Made by a program: the position numbers and the translations under genes. From an uncultured Parabacteroides sp. (GTDB lineage: Bacteria > Bacteroidota > Bacteroidia > Bacteroidales > Tannerellaceae), in contig URGO01000069.1 of the NCBI GenBank assembly GCA_900547435.1, positions 1 through 15,386 on the forward strand: a stretch of 15,386 nucleotides of DNA, read 5' to 3'. Every line of letters starts with the position of its first letter. Within the stretch, counting starts at the first letter, position 1. The notes beneath the pieces are model-generated. The model saw only the letters and a program-made list of their open reading frames with translations, was not told the DNA's origin and made no database searches. Of this stretch, positions 1-7,328 are shown in pieces.

Positions 1-203
1 ATCCCGCCCCCCGCCGTCCCCATCTCCTGTCTCGCCCCGGCTGTTTAGACGAGCTGACCCCAATCCTCCTCCTCCATCCGCCTCCCGGTCTGCGGACCCA
101 AGTTAGTCATGGGTTCTCTCTTCATATCGGCTACGATATTATACCACGCCGTCGGAATATCCTTTTCTTGTAATAAAAATTTCTTTGCTGTCATATTTTT
201 CAT
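1..203 (-). pseudogene. TrpB2-like tryptophan synthase beta chain, N-terminal remnant with in-frame stop
   Basis: Reading leftward from an ATG at 203-201, 52 codons precede a TAA at 47-45. The peptide contains FLLQEKDIPTAWYNIVADM followed by a Pro-rich/PQTG stretch and an acidic EEED segment, which matches the conserved start of TrpB2-type (TrpB-like, PLP-dependent) tryptophan synthase beta chains as I remember them; these are normally about 450 residues. After the stop, the same frame continues to the window edge and shows ARQEM, resembling the (A/C)RQE motif that follows this segment in the family, so the stop seems to replace a residue inside a once-continuous frame. Beyond that the sequence becomes very G-rich and unlike the family. 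A second ATG at 194-192 is an alternative start. No PLP-binding region is in the window. It could be a decayed gene, or an intact gene with sequence errors near an assembly end. The family call is fairly confident; the pseudogene call is less so, because the rest of the gene is not visible. Confidence 0.6.
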
Positions 204-212
204 CTTTAATTA

Positions 213-265
213 GCAATTTTGCAAGCAAAGGAACAAATAATATTCCTTTACTCAAACAAAATTGC
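213..265. repeat. Nested inverted repeat between the CBM9-like gene and the trpB2-like start
   Basis: The outer arms GCAATTTTG (213-221) and CAAAATTGC (257-265) are exact reverse complements of 9 bp. Inside them AGCAAAGGAA (224-233) pairs with TTCCTTTACT (243-252) with one imperfect pair, which is a G-U in a minus-strand transcript. The loop is 9 nt. The structure lies 14 nt after the minus-strand stop at 280 and 9 nt before the trpB2-like ATG. No U-run follows on the minus strand, so it is not a standard intrinsic terminator. It could be a processing site, an attenuator-like leader or an operator. Confidence 0.55.
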
Positions 266-279
266 CACATTTTATTACA

Positions 280-1335
280 TTATTTTAGTTTTCCGATTGT
301 AAATCTTCCGTCATGGTCTACCGTATAGCACTCTCCGCGTGCCGGCAGGTCAACCCGGATAAGGAACTGTGCGGAGGTAGCCTCCACACGGATATCCTCC
401 CGGCGGAGGCCGGAAAGCTCAGCGTCGGTCAGGGGGAAAGCCTCCGTCGAATCCAGATAGGCGCCCTTCTCCTTGAAGCTATCCAGCTGTGCGTAGAACA
501 TCGCCCAAATCAGTTTGTAAGCGTTCATATCCAATCCGGGGCCGGCGCTCTTCATCCGCGCCCCCGCCGGAGCATTCAGGAAGTGGAGGAATCCCCAACG
601 ATCGGGCATGTGCATATCAACACGTCCGGTGGGCGACCACACCCAGTTTTCCTCCGGTTCACCCTTCACGAGGTGCTGCACGCGCGAAAAATTAATGCGC
701 CATGTGGAGTATTTCTTCGGATTGTCGAAATTGTAGGTCAACGCATCGAAGGGAATGGCCATCTCGACCGTCCACGAATTGTCCACGTCATCCTCTTTGT
801 TCAGCGTCCCGTTCAGCCCGACCGCCAGCTGCCAGCCTTTGCAATCCCAGGGAATAAAAAAGGATCCGTTGCTGCGGTAGGGTTTTTCCAGCATCAGGTC
901 GAAGAGGACACCCCGCGCGTTGTTCTCGAATTCGAAATAACGGATTCCATCGCCATCCGGGTCCAAAAACACCTCGAAATCGTTGTCATAATATATTATG
1001 GTATCGCGCTGCGTGAGATTGGCCACGATGTTGCTCTCAATTAAGGTAGCCCCTATGTACAGATACTTGTCATCCCAAAGCATCTTGACCGTGGTAGCCT
1101 TTGAGGGTACCGGATAGCCTTCCCCGCGAATATCCACAAATGCCTCCGAGGACTGCGCCCTTGCCCAGGACTTTTCGTCCAGATTGCCATCTATTTTTAT
1201 CTCGTCGACGGTACGGAAGCAGTCATAGCTGCGCGGTTCGGTCAGCACGGCTTTATAGCGTTCGAACAGAGACTGCTGGCTGAATGCAGGCGATGCGATG
1301 CACATCAGCGCTGCGAATAAGAATAATCTTTTCAT
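280..1335 (-). CDS. Secreted carbohydrate-binding family 9 (CBM9)-like protein
   Basis: Predicted protein of 351 residues starting with a signal peptide (MKRLFLFAALMCIASPAFSQ). A CBM9-like beta-sandwich follows: IKIDGNLDEKSWARA (47-61) is the typical opening, KMLWDDKYLYIGATL (84-98) the central strand pair, and an acidic DNDFEVFLDPDGDG segment (117-130) is typical of this group; a W-rich PTGRVDMHMPDRWGF stretch closes the domain. The C-terminal ~80 residues match nothing I recognise. I chose the ATG at 1335 over one at 1359 because it begins directly at a good signal peptide and leaves a 13-nt gap to the fucosidase stop instead of an 11-nt overlap. The gene is second in a two-gene operon behind the alpha-L-fucosidase. 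Inferred role: binding of glycan or a fucosylated ligand in the periplasm or at the surface. No catalytic motif is seen, and the ligand is unknown. Confidence 0.85.
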   Translation of the reverse strand: MKRLFLFAALMCIASPAFSQQSLFERYKAVLTEPRSYDCFRTVDEIKIDGNLDEKSWARAQSSEAFVDIRGEGYPVPSKATTVKMLWDDKYLYIGATLIESNIVANLTQRDTIIYYDNDFEVFLDPDGDGIRYFEFENNARGVLFDLMLEKPYRSNGSFFIPWDCKGWQLAVGLNGTLNKEDDVDNSWTVEMAIPFDALTYNFDNPKKYSTWRINFSRVQHLVKGEPEENWVWSPTGRVDMHMPDRWGFLHFLNAPAGARMKSAGPGLDMNAYKLIWAMFYAQLDSFKEKGAYLDSTEAFPLTDAELSGLRREDIRVEATSAQFLIRVDLPARGECYTVDHDGRFTIGKLK

Positions 1336-1348
1336 GAAAATGGAATGT

Positions 1349-2704
1349 TTAATGGTCATAATCGTTGAAACTAATCACCTGGCCCGCTCCGCGATAAAGC
1401 TGTACAGGCTCTTCCAGGTCTACGGCAAGCACGGTTATGTGTTTGTCCAAGACATTTTCCGGAACTTCCACATAGCAGACTCCGGGCACTTCGCTCCAGG
1501 AAATGTCGTTATAGCGTACCCACTTTAAGGTAGCGTCGCTCCCTACTACGCGTACATCCTTAATCCGGCTCTTCAGTCCCTTGATTTCGACATTCTCGTT
1601 CGGTGTGTAAGGCAGGTAAACGTAAAGCGTCTTCCCGTCGAGGCTTAGCGAGGTATAGCCCTGCACGTGTCCTGCCGGAATACCCGGTTTCGTGTCATAG
1701 ATGGCTTCACGGTGCTTGGATGTCCAGCGCCCCAGCTCCTTTAGGATGGCAACCTGCTCTTCCGGAATTGTACCGTCGGCCTTCGGACCGATATCCAGCA
1801 ACAGATTACCTCCCAGGCTGATGCAATCTACCAACATCCGCAAAATCACCATCTCGCTCTTGTAATTGGTATCCCCCGTGCGATAGCCCCACGAATCATT
1901 AATGGTCATGCACGTCTCCCACCATTTGGACTGCGGACGGGTAACGGGGACGCCCAGCTCAGGTGTATCATAATCGCCATACCCCTGTATTCGCGAATTG
2001 ATGATGACTCCCGGATTCGTCTCGCGCAGCATTTCGACAATCTCCTTGGCCTTCCAGTCCTCGGCCTTCTGCTCCCAGTCCCCGTCGAACCAGTAGAGGT
2101 CCGGCTTCCAGGTATTGTTCAGCTCCCGCAATTGCGCGAAGTTGAAATCCACGAAATGCTTCCAGCGTTCCGGTTCCTTATAAATATCGTAGCGCGCCGG
2201 CCCTTCCCGGTAGATATTCGGATAATCTTCCCTGGGCCAGTCAATCAGGGAGTAATAGAACCCCAGCTTAATGCCCTGCTTGCGCACCTCTTCGGCAAAA
2301 GGCGCCAGAACATCCCTTCCGGCCGGCGAGGAGTTGACCGCGCTGAAATCGCCCGCCTGGGTATCCCAAAGCGCGAATCCGTCGTGATGCTTGGTGGTAA
2401 TGACGGTGTATTGCGCCCCACTTTCCTTAATCAGCTTCGCCCAATAAGCCGGGTCATAGTTGGCGGCGGTGAAGGCATCTTTCTGTTTCATATAGTCCTC
2501 CAGCGTAACCGTCTTATTATGGAACGCCCAGCTTTCGGAGGTCTCGCCCTTGGAATAAATGCCCCAATGGATAAAAATGCCCAATTTGGCACGTGAGAAC
2601 CATTCCATACGTTCAGCTTTCTGCTCAGGAGTTTCCGCTTGAAGCGGGATGCCGACAATCGTTAGCAACGACAGGGTCATCAGGAGAGTTTTTCTTAATT
2701 TCAT
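1349..2704 (-). CDS. Alpha-L-fucosidase, glycoside hydrolase family 29
   Basis: Predicted protein of 451 residues with a signal peptide (about residues 1-23, ending PLQA). The GH29 barrel is clear: LGIFIHWGIYS (41-51), TTKHHDGFALWDT (103-115), LGFYYSLIDW (147-156), PDLYWFDGDWE (201-211) and WWETCMTINDSWGY (261-274). In GH29 the Asp of the W-x-D motif is the nucleophile, so D207 is the candidate; E263 is one candidate for the acid/base, a position poorly conserved in the family. A beta-sandwich-like C-terminal region follows. The family hydrolyses terminal alpha-linked fucose from oligosaccharides or glycoproteins. I chose the ATG at 2704 because the longer frame to 2782 adds 26 residues ahead of an obvious signal peptide and runs through the promoter. 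It is the first gene of an operon with the CBM9-like protein. GH29 subfamily and linkage preference cannot be told from this reading. Confidence 0.95.
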   Translation of the reverse strand: MKLRKTLLMTLSLLTIVGIPLQAETPEQKAERMEWFSRAKLGIFIHWGIYSKGETSESWAFHNKTVTLEDYMKQKDAFTAANYDPAYWAKLIKESGAQYTVITTKHHDGFALWDTQAGDFSAVNSSPAGRDVLAPFAEEVRKQGIKLGFYYSLIDWPREDYPNIYREGPARYDIYKEPERWKHFVDFNFAQLRELNNTWKPDLYWFDGDWEQKAEDWKAKEIVEMLRETNPGVIINSRIQGYGDYDTPELGVPVTRPQSKWWETCMTINDSWGYRTGDTNYKSEMVILRMLVDCISLGGNLLLDIGPKADGTIPEEQVAILKELGRWTSKHREAIYDTKPGIPAGHVQGYTSLSLDGKTLYVYLPYTPNENVEIKGLKSRIKDVRVVGSDATLKWVRYNDISWSEVPGVCYVEVPENVLDKHITVLAVDLEEPVQLYRGAGQVISFNDYDH

Positions 2705-2739
2705 ACTTGTAGTTTTTTGTTTGTTAATATTCCTTGGGA

Positions 2740-2747
2740 CAAATTTA
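2740..2747 (-). promoter_or_regulatory. Putative -7 promoter box of the fucosidase operon
   Basis: On the minus strand this reads TAAATTTG, an exact match to the Bacteroidetes -7 consensus TAnnTTTG. It lies 35 nt upstream of the fucosidase ATG, implying a leader of about 29 nt. No TTTG lies at the usual 19-21 nt upstream; the nearest candidate is an ATTG about 24 nt away, so the -33 element is weak. Confidence 0.5.
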
Positions 2748-2802
2748 GGTAAAAAAGCTGTCTTTTCATACCAATCCGCCAAAGATTTGCACGATAAAAA
2801 AA

Positions 2803-2890
2803 TTCATGCCTATGTCCGCCCGGATTCATGCCTATGTTCGTTGCCGTTTATGCCCATGTTCGTTTTCGTTCATGCCTATCTTTGCCGGAG
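2803..2890. repeat. Four contiguous degenerate 22-bp repeats in the fucosidase/sigma divergent region
   Basis: Units start at 2803, 2825, 2847 and 2869, with no spacers. The common core is TTYATGCCYATGTTCG, with the last 6 bp more variable; the ATGCC core falls exactly every 22 bp. The array sits between the fucosidase promoter (about 2740) and the sigma-factor promoter (about 2997). The period is close to two helical turns, which would place any bound protein on one face of the DNA. A related array lies at 14931-14996. An open frame through this array is low-complexity and is not called as a gene. Confidence 0.75.
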
Positions 2891-2976
2891 CGGAAGAGGG
2901 GAATCCGAGATGCGGAAATTAGCCTCCTTTAACCCATATCGCCCCAATTGCATCACTGAAATCTCATTTTCTAAGC

Positions 2977-3004
2977 TTTCGCTTAAAAATTTTGCTTATA
3001 TTTG
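2977..3004 (+). promoter_or_regulatory. Putative promoter of the ECF sigma gene
   Basis: TATATTTG at 2997-3004 is an exact TAnnTTTG -7 box, 27 nt before the sigma ATG. TTTC at 2977-2980 is a possible -33 element but sits only 16 nt upstream, shorter than the usual 19-21. A small hairpin (TAAGC, loop TTTC, GCTTA; 2972-2985) overlaps it. The rest of the 2705-3031 intergenic region, apart from this, the repeats and the fucosidase promoter, shows nothing recognisable. Confidence 0.5.
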
Positions 3005-3031
3005 CATTCGTTAAGCTGAAGCCCAGGATAT

Positions 3032-3577
3032 ATGACGCAGATAGACGAAGATATATTGCTACTGAAGTTGATAAGGGAGGATGATAAGTTGGCATTTAAA
3101 TATTTGTTTCATAAATACATGGACAATCTATGCCAATTTATCGACTTCTTCATCCATGATAAAGCCGGCTCTGAAGATTTGGCATTAGATTTGTTCGCGT
3201 CAATCTGGGAAAACCGAAAAGTGCTGGAAATCCGGCAATCCTTCAAATCGTACCTGTTTCAGGCGGCGCGAAACAAGGCGCTGACCTATCTGCGCGACAA
3301 AAAGGAATACGCGGGGCTGGACGAAGCCGAATTCTTAATCGACGCCGATGGCGACGCGACTTTCGAGGCGGAGACAAACGAATTGTATCTGCTAATCGAA
3401 GAGGCCATCACCATGCTCCCGGAACGGTGCCGGGAGATTTACCGGAAAAGCCGGGACGAAGACATGAGCAATCGGGAGATTGCCACACGGATGCAGATAT
3501 CGGAGAAGACGGTTGAAAACCAGATTACCATCGCCCTGAAGAAAATCAAGAAATTCCTGAACCGAAACTATCGGTAA
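3032..3577 (+). CDS. ECF-type RNA polymerase sigma-70 factor (Bacteroidetes family)
   Basis: Predicted protein of 181 residues, the usual length for ECF sigma factors. Region 2 spans about 20-90: AFKYLFHKYM (21-30), then ALDLFASIWENR (51-62), the helix that contacts core polymerase and the -10 element, then SYLFQAARNKALTYLRD (73-89). A short acidic linker follows (95-115). Region 4 runs from LPERCREIY (129-137) to the end, with the helix-turn-helix at SNREIATRMQISEKTVENQI (146-165). It directs RNA polymerase to a set of promoters, in such genomes often those of nearby receptor genes. No FecR-like anti-sigma gene follows in the 217 nt before the next receptor gene, and neither receptor has the STN signalling domain that normally works with such a pair. 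It may be orphaned, self-regulating or controlled from elsewhere. No terminator is evident after it, so read-through into the receptor gene is possible. Confidence 0.93.
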   Translation: MTQIDEDILLLKLIREDDKLAFKYLFHKYMDNLCQFIDFFIHDKAGSEDLALDLFASIWENRKVLEIRQSFKSYLFQAARNKALTYLRDKKEYAGLDEAEFLIDADGDATFEAETNELYLLIEEAITMLPERCREIYRKSRDEDMSNREIATRMQISEKTVENQITIALKKIKKFLNRNYR

Positions 3578-3657
3578 AATCCCGTCCAATAAGATTTGAA
3601 ACAGAATTGTAACAGGATTATATACAGTCTGTAACCTCCCGTATGTTAGAATTGCCT

Positions 3658-3665
3658 TATTTTTG
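3658..3665 (+). promoter_or_regulatory. Possible upstream -7 box before the Oar-like receptor
   Basis: TATTTTTG matches TAnnTTTG, but there is no TTTG at the expected -33 distance. It would give a second, longer leader for the receptor gene at 3795. The rest of 3578-3728 shows no gene, no trace of an anti-sigma factor and no clear terminator. Confidence 0.25.
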
Positions 3666-3728
3666 TGCCGAATTTTAACGAAGTTTCAAGCAGAGGAGGC
3701 CTATTTCAAGGGATTAGCCGAGGGAAAC

Positions 3729-3759
3729 TTTCGTATGTCCTATAAAATATGTACTTTTG
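3729..3759 (+). promoter_or_regulatory. Promoter of the Oar-like receptor, extended shared type
   Basis: A TACTTTTG -7 box (3752-3759) is spaced 19 nt from TTTC (3729-3732), the expected Bacteroidetes -33/-7 geometry with one mismatch in the -33 box. The start would be near 3766, giving a leader of about 29 nt. TTTCGT followed, at the same offset, by AAAATATGTACTTTTG is repeated exactly upstream of the SusC-like gene (7298-7328). Confidence 0.7.
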
Positions 3760-3794
3760 CAACGGATTTTTATCATTTTAAACAATAAAAAGTT

Positions 3795-6700
3795 ATGCAA
3801 AAACAATTACACAGTTTGTTTCTCATTGCTTTGTTCAGCCTGTTGTGCGTGGCTCCTGCCCTGGCACAGGTTACAACAGCAAGCATGAGTGGAGAAGTCT
3901 CTTCGAACGGAGAGCCTGTAATCGGTGCTACCATCATGGCGGTACACACGCCTTCGGGCACGAACTATGGGACCATCACCAACCTGGATGGCAGTTTCGA
4001 CCTTCAGGGTATGCGTACCGTCGGTCCGTATGAGATTACCGTTTCTTACTTTGGCTATCAGACGGCTATCTTCAAAGAAGTGACTTTACAATTGGGTGAA
4101 ACCTACAACTTGAATGTGGATTTGAAAGAATCGTCTGAGGAATTGGACGAAGTGGTCGTTACGGCTGAGCGCACACGCTTCATGACAGAAAAGACAGGTG
4201 CGGCACTGAACATCTCGAACGAAAAGATGAACAGCATCCCGACCATCAACCGCAGCATCGAAGACCTGGCACGTATCTCTCCGTATGCCAACGGCATGAG
4301 CTTCGCCGGAGGTGATGGCCGCTCAACCAACTTTACGGTAGACGGAGCGAACTTCAACAACAACTTCGGTCTGAACGACGGTCTGCCCGGTGGCGGTAAT
4401 CCGATTTCCATGGACGCTATCGAAGAAGTGCAGGTAGTCATCGCGCCATTCGATGTGCGCCAGACGAACTTCATCGGCGGTGGTATCAATGCCATTACCA
4501 AGTCAGGAACGAATACCTTTAAGGGAAGCGCCTATACGTACCATTACAATGACAATATGCGCGGTAACCGCGTGGATGGCGAAAGTATGAATGTTCCGGC
4601 TGAAAACGACAAGCACATCTATGGTGCTACATTCGGTGGCCCAATTATCAAAGACAAATTGTTCTTCTTTGCCAACGTGGAATATCAGAAAGTTCCGTCT
4701 ACGGTAGTAAACTGGCGTGCTTCTGAAAATGGCGTTGCCGATCCGGACAACTACATCTCTCGTACCACATTGGCGGATATGCAACGGGTATCTGAATTTG
4801 TACGCGACCGTTATGGGTACGATACCGGTTCTTATACCAACTTCCCGGCCGATGAAACAAACCTGAAGTTATTAGGCCGCATTGACTGGAATATCAACAA
4901 CGACCACAAATTGGCCGTTCGTTATAACTATACGAAGAATACAGCCTGGAATCAGACAAACGGAAACTCCAGCGATACGGGTTATCGTCTGAATGGCATG
5001 AACCGTTTCTCACAATATTCAATGGCCTTTGCTAATTCCTTGTATTCACAAGACAACAAGGTAAATTCGGTATCTGCTGATTTGAATAGCCGTTTCAGCG
5101 ATAAGATTTCGAACCAATTGTTATTCACCTACTCGAATATCCAGGATATCCGCGGAACCAATTCATCTCCGTTCCCATTCATCGATATTATGGCCGGCTA
5201 TGATGACGTAACCGGAGTGCAGACTTTGCAACCGTATATGTCATTGGGGTACGAATTGTTTACCTATAACAATGCCGTAAATAATAAGATCTTCACGGTA
5301 ACGGACAACTTCACTTCATACTTAGGCAATCATAAATTGACCGCCGGTTTCAGTTACGAACATCAGCTGGCAAACAACTCGTATATGCGTAACGGTACAG
5401 GCTATTATCGTTATCGCAGCATTGATGATTTCCTGAACGGCGCGGCTCCTGAAACGTTTGCACTGACTTACGGGTATAACGGAGAGACTAATCCGGCCGC
5501 ACAGGTACGTTTTAGCCAAATTGGTCTCTATGTACAAGATGAATGGAATATCGTTCAGAATTTTAAGTTGACAGCAGGTATCCGTTTCGATGAAATCCTG
5601 TTTAATGATGATGACGTAATGCGTAACAACGCTATTTACGAATTAGACTTCGGCGGGAAGCATATTGACACAGGAAAATGGCCGGGCGCTAAATTGCAGG
5701 TATCTCCGCGTGTAGGTTTTGTATGGGATGTATTGAAAGACAACACACTGAAGGTTCGCGGCGGTACAGGGCTGTTTGCCGGACGTCTCCCGTTGGTTTA
5801 CTTCACCAATATGCCGACAAACTCAGGTATGGTACAGAACGCCGTATCTATCGTTACAAAATACAATGATGACGGAACAATCGCTTCTCGCGACCCACGT
5901 TTGGATCTGCTCAAAGGCGGCATGATTACCGATGTCAATCAGATGATTGAGACATTAGGCCTGCCGACTACTATCAGCCCGGAAGAAGGCCAGCGCCCAA
6001 GTGCTGTAGCCGGAATTGACCCTGATTTCAAGATGCCGCAAGTATGGAAATCGTCTATCGCAGTAGATTATCAGTTCCCGACCACTTTCCCGTTGAGTAT
6101 TACGGGTGAGTTCATGTACACCAAGAATGTAAATGCGGTGAACATGGTAAACTATAATATCAAGGACGCTGACGATTCTTGGGAAAGATTCTCAGGTGCG
6201 GACAACCGTTTGATTTATCCTACGCATCAGGTAACAGGAGCAGATGGTAAGGTCACTACGGTTCGCGATTACCAATATTATCAGGATTTGACCAGCGCTT
6301 GTGTTTTGACGAATACACACAAAGGTCATGGCTATACATTTAACGTAACGGTAAATGCATCTCCGATACGTAATTTAGATTTGATGGCTTCTTATACGCG
6401 TACAGAATCAAAAGAGATAACCGGACTCCCCGGTAATAACGCCAACTCTACATGGCAAGGTCTGTACACCATCGATGGTCCGAACTTTGCTACAGTCCAG
6501 CGTTCTCAATATGTTATCCCTGACCGCTTGATCGCATCTGTAAACTATACAGCAGAACATGCCAAACCAGGCTTCGATACTCATTTCAACCTATTCTATA
6601 CCGGTTATTCTCCGTACGGAAATTCATTCTTATACACCAATGATATGAATGGAGACGGTATTGGTAACGATTTGATGTACATCCCGAAAGATGATAGTGA

Positions 6701-7133
6701 AATCAACTTCACGAACGAAGCCGACCGCACCGCTTTCTGGGCATTTGTTGAGCAAGATTCTTATTTGAAGAATCATAAAGGCGAATATGCTGAGGCTTAT
6801 GCCGCACGCGCTCCGTGGGTACATCGTTTTGATTTGAGCATCGTTCAGGACTTCTCGATTAAAGTAGGCAAGACGACCAACAAGTTACAGCTTTCTTTGG
6901 ATTTCATGAACATCGGGAACTTATTCAATTCGAAATGGGGTGTAAGAAAGACTATGGCCAATAGCAACAACGGCCGTATCTTAAAGTACGAAGGCCGTGA
7001 TGCCAATAATGTTCCGACATTCTCTATGTATCGTGATGGTAACGGCGTAGCTCCGACCGAGACCTATTCTTATAATCATGATTATAACGAATGCTGGAGC
7101 TTCCAAGTTGGTGTTCGCTATATCTTCAATTAA
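3795..7133 (+). CDS. Large Oar-like TonB-dependent outer-membrane receptor with carboxypeptidase-regulatory-like domain
   Basis: Predicted protein of 1112 residues. A signal peptide (1-25, ending PALAQ) precedes a carboxypeptidase-regulatory-like fold (about 30-110, with GEPVIGATI and TNLDGSFDL). The TonB-box-like LDEVVVTA lies at 117-124. A plug domain (about 130-240) contains TVDGANFNNNFG and MDAIEEVQVV, then GGGINAITKSGTN leads into a long barrel with FGGPIIKDKLFFFANVEY, a segment typical of the Oar/OmpA-like TonB receptor group rather than SusC. The protein ends with an aromatic strand (QVGVRYIFN). It would import a ligand across the outer membrane using TonB energy; the substrate is not evident. 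No SusD partner follows: a terminator lies 30 nt after the stop, so it is probably a single-gene unit. Codon choice is rich in GGT, CGT and GAA, which may fit high expression. Confidence 0.92.
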   Translation: MQKQLHSLFLIALFSLLCVAPALAQVTTASMSGEVSSNGEPVIGATIMAVHTPSGTNYGTITNLDGSFDLQGMRTVGPYEITVSYFGYQTAIFKEVTLQLGETYNLNVDLKESSEELDEVVVTAERTRFMTEKTGAALNISNEKMNSIPTINRSIEDLARISPYANGMSFAGGDGRSTNFTVDGANFNNNFGLNDGLPGGGNPISMDAIEEVQVVIAPFDVRQTNFIGGGINAITKSGTNTFKGSAYTYHYNDNMRGNRVDGESMNVPAENDKHIYGATFGGPIIKDKLFFFANVEYQKVPSTVVNWRASENGVADPDNYISRTTLADMQRVSEFVRDRYGYDTGSYTNFPADETNLKLLGRIDWNINNDHKLAVRYNYTKNTAWNQTNGNSSDTGYRLNGMNRFSQYSMAFANSLYSQDNKVNSVSADLNSRFSDKISNQLLFTYSNIQDIRGTNSSPFPFIDIMAGYDDVTGVQTLQPYMSLGYELFTYNNAVNNKIFTVTDNFTSYLGNHKLTAGFSYEHQLANNSYMRNGTGYYRYRSIDDFLNGAAPETFALTYGYNGETNPAAQVRFSQIGLYVQDEWNIVQNFKLTAGIRFDEILFNDDDVMRNNAIYELDFGGKHIDTGKWPGAKLQVSPRVGFVWDVLKDNTLKVRGGTGLFAGRLPLVYFTNMPTNSGMVQNAVSIVTKYNDDGTIASRDPRLDLLKGGMITDVNQMIETLGLPTTISPEEGQRPSAVAGIDPDFKMPQVWKSSIAVDYQFPTTFPLSITGEFMYTKNVNAVNMVNYNIKDADDSWERFSGADNRLIYPTHQVTGADGKVTTVRDYQYYQDLTSACVLTNTHKGHGYTFNVTVNASPIRNLDLMASYTRTESKEITGLPGNNANSTWQGLYTIDGPNFATVQRSQYVIPDRLIASVNYTAEHAKPGFDTHFNLFYTGYSPYGNSFLYTNDMNGDGIGNDLMYIPKDDSEINFTNEADRTAFWAFVEQDSYLKNHKGEYAEAYAARAPWVHRFDLSIVQDFSIKVGKTTNKLQLSLDFMNIGNLFNSKWGVRKTMANSNNGRILKYEGRDANNVPTFSMYRDGNGVAPTETYSYNHDYNECWSFQVGVRYIFN

Positions 7134-7164
7134 TTAGAACACATACACATATAACTACTCAAAG

Positions 7165-7199
7165 AGAGGCATCGCACACAAGTCTGCGGTGCCTCTTTT
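7165..7199 (+). terminator. Intrinsic terminator after the Oar-like receptor
   Basis: GAGGCATCGCA (7166-7176) pairs with TGCGGTGCCTC (7185-7195) as an 11-bp stem with one G-U wobble and an 8-nt loop, followed by TTTT (7196-7199). It starts about 30 nt after the stop codon and separates this receptor gene from the SusC-like locus. Confidence 0.85.
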
Positions 7200-7220
7200 G
7201 TTGTCTATCGAAGTACGTTT

Positions 7221-7286
7221 TTAAGTTTGCAGATTCTTAAGTTTACCGCAAAAAAAGAGTAATAACTTAAAAACTAATAAACTTAA
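7221..7286. repeat. Direct and inverted copies of TTAAGTTT upstream of the SusC-like promoter
   Basis: TTAAGTTT occurs at 7221-7228 and 7237-7244 (16-nt spacing). The reverse complement occurs as AACTTAA at 7264-7270 and AAACTTAA at 7279-7286 (15-nt spacing). The set forms an imperfect two-fold arrangement ending 12 nt before the -33 box. It may be an operator for a dimeric regulator, although short A/T-rich motifs can arise by chance. Confidence 0.45.
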
Positions 7287-7297
7287 TAAGCGGATTT

Positions 7298-7328
7298 TTT
7301 CGTGTATTGCACAAAATATGTACTTTTG
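7298..7328 (+). promoter_or_regulatory. Promoter of the SusC/SusD-like locus, extended shared type
   Basis: TACTTTTG (7321-7328) with TTTC at 7298-7301, spacing 19 nt, has the same geometry as the promoter of the Oar-like receptor. The 16 nt ending at the -7 box are identical in the two promoters. The predicted start near 7335 leaves a leader of about 105 nt before the ATG at 7440. Confidence 0.7.

Noticed and set aside
313..1044. Plus-strand open frame of 243 codons
   Set aside because: It is antisense to the CBM9-like gene, with no domain or signal recognisable.
2705..2782. Longer N-terminus for the fucosidase
   Set aside because: The extra 26 residues lie over the TAAATTTG promoter box and hide a standard signal peptide.
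2803..2890. CRISPR array
   Set aside because: The 22-bp units are contiguous and degenerate with no unique spacers, and no cas genes are nearby.
2649..3014. Plus-strand open frame of 121 codons through the 22-bp repeats
   Set aside because: Its protein is low-complexity sequence produced by the repeat array, and it overlaps the fucosidase signal-peptide region and the sigma promoter.
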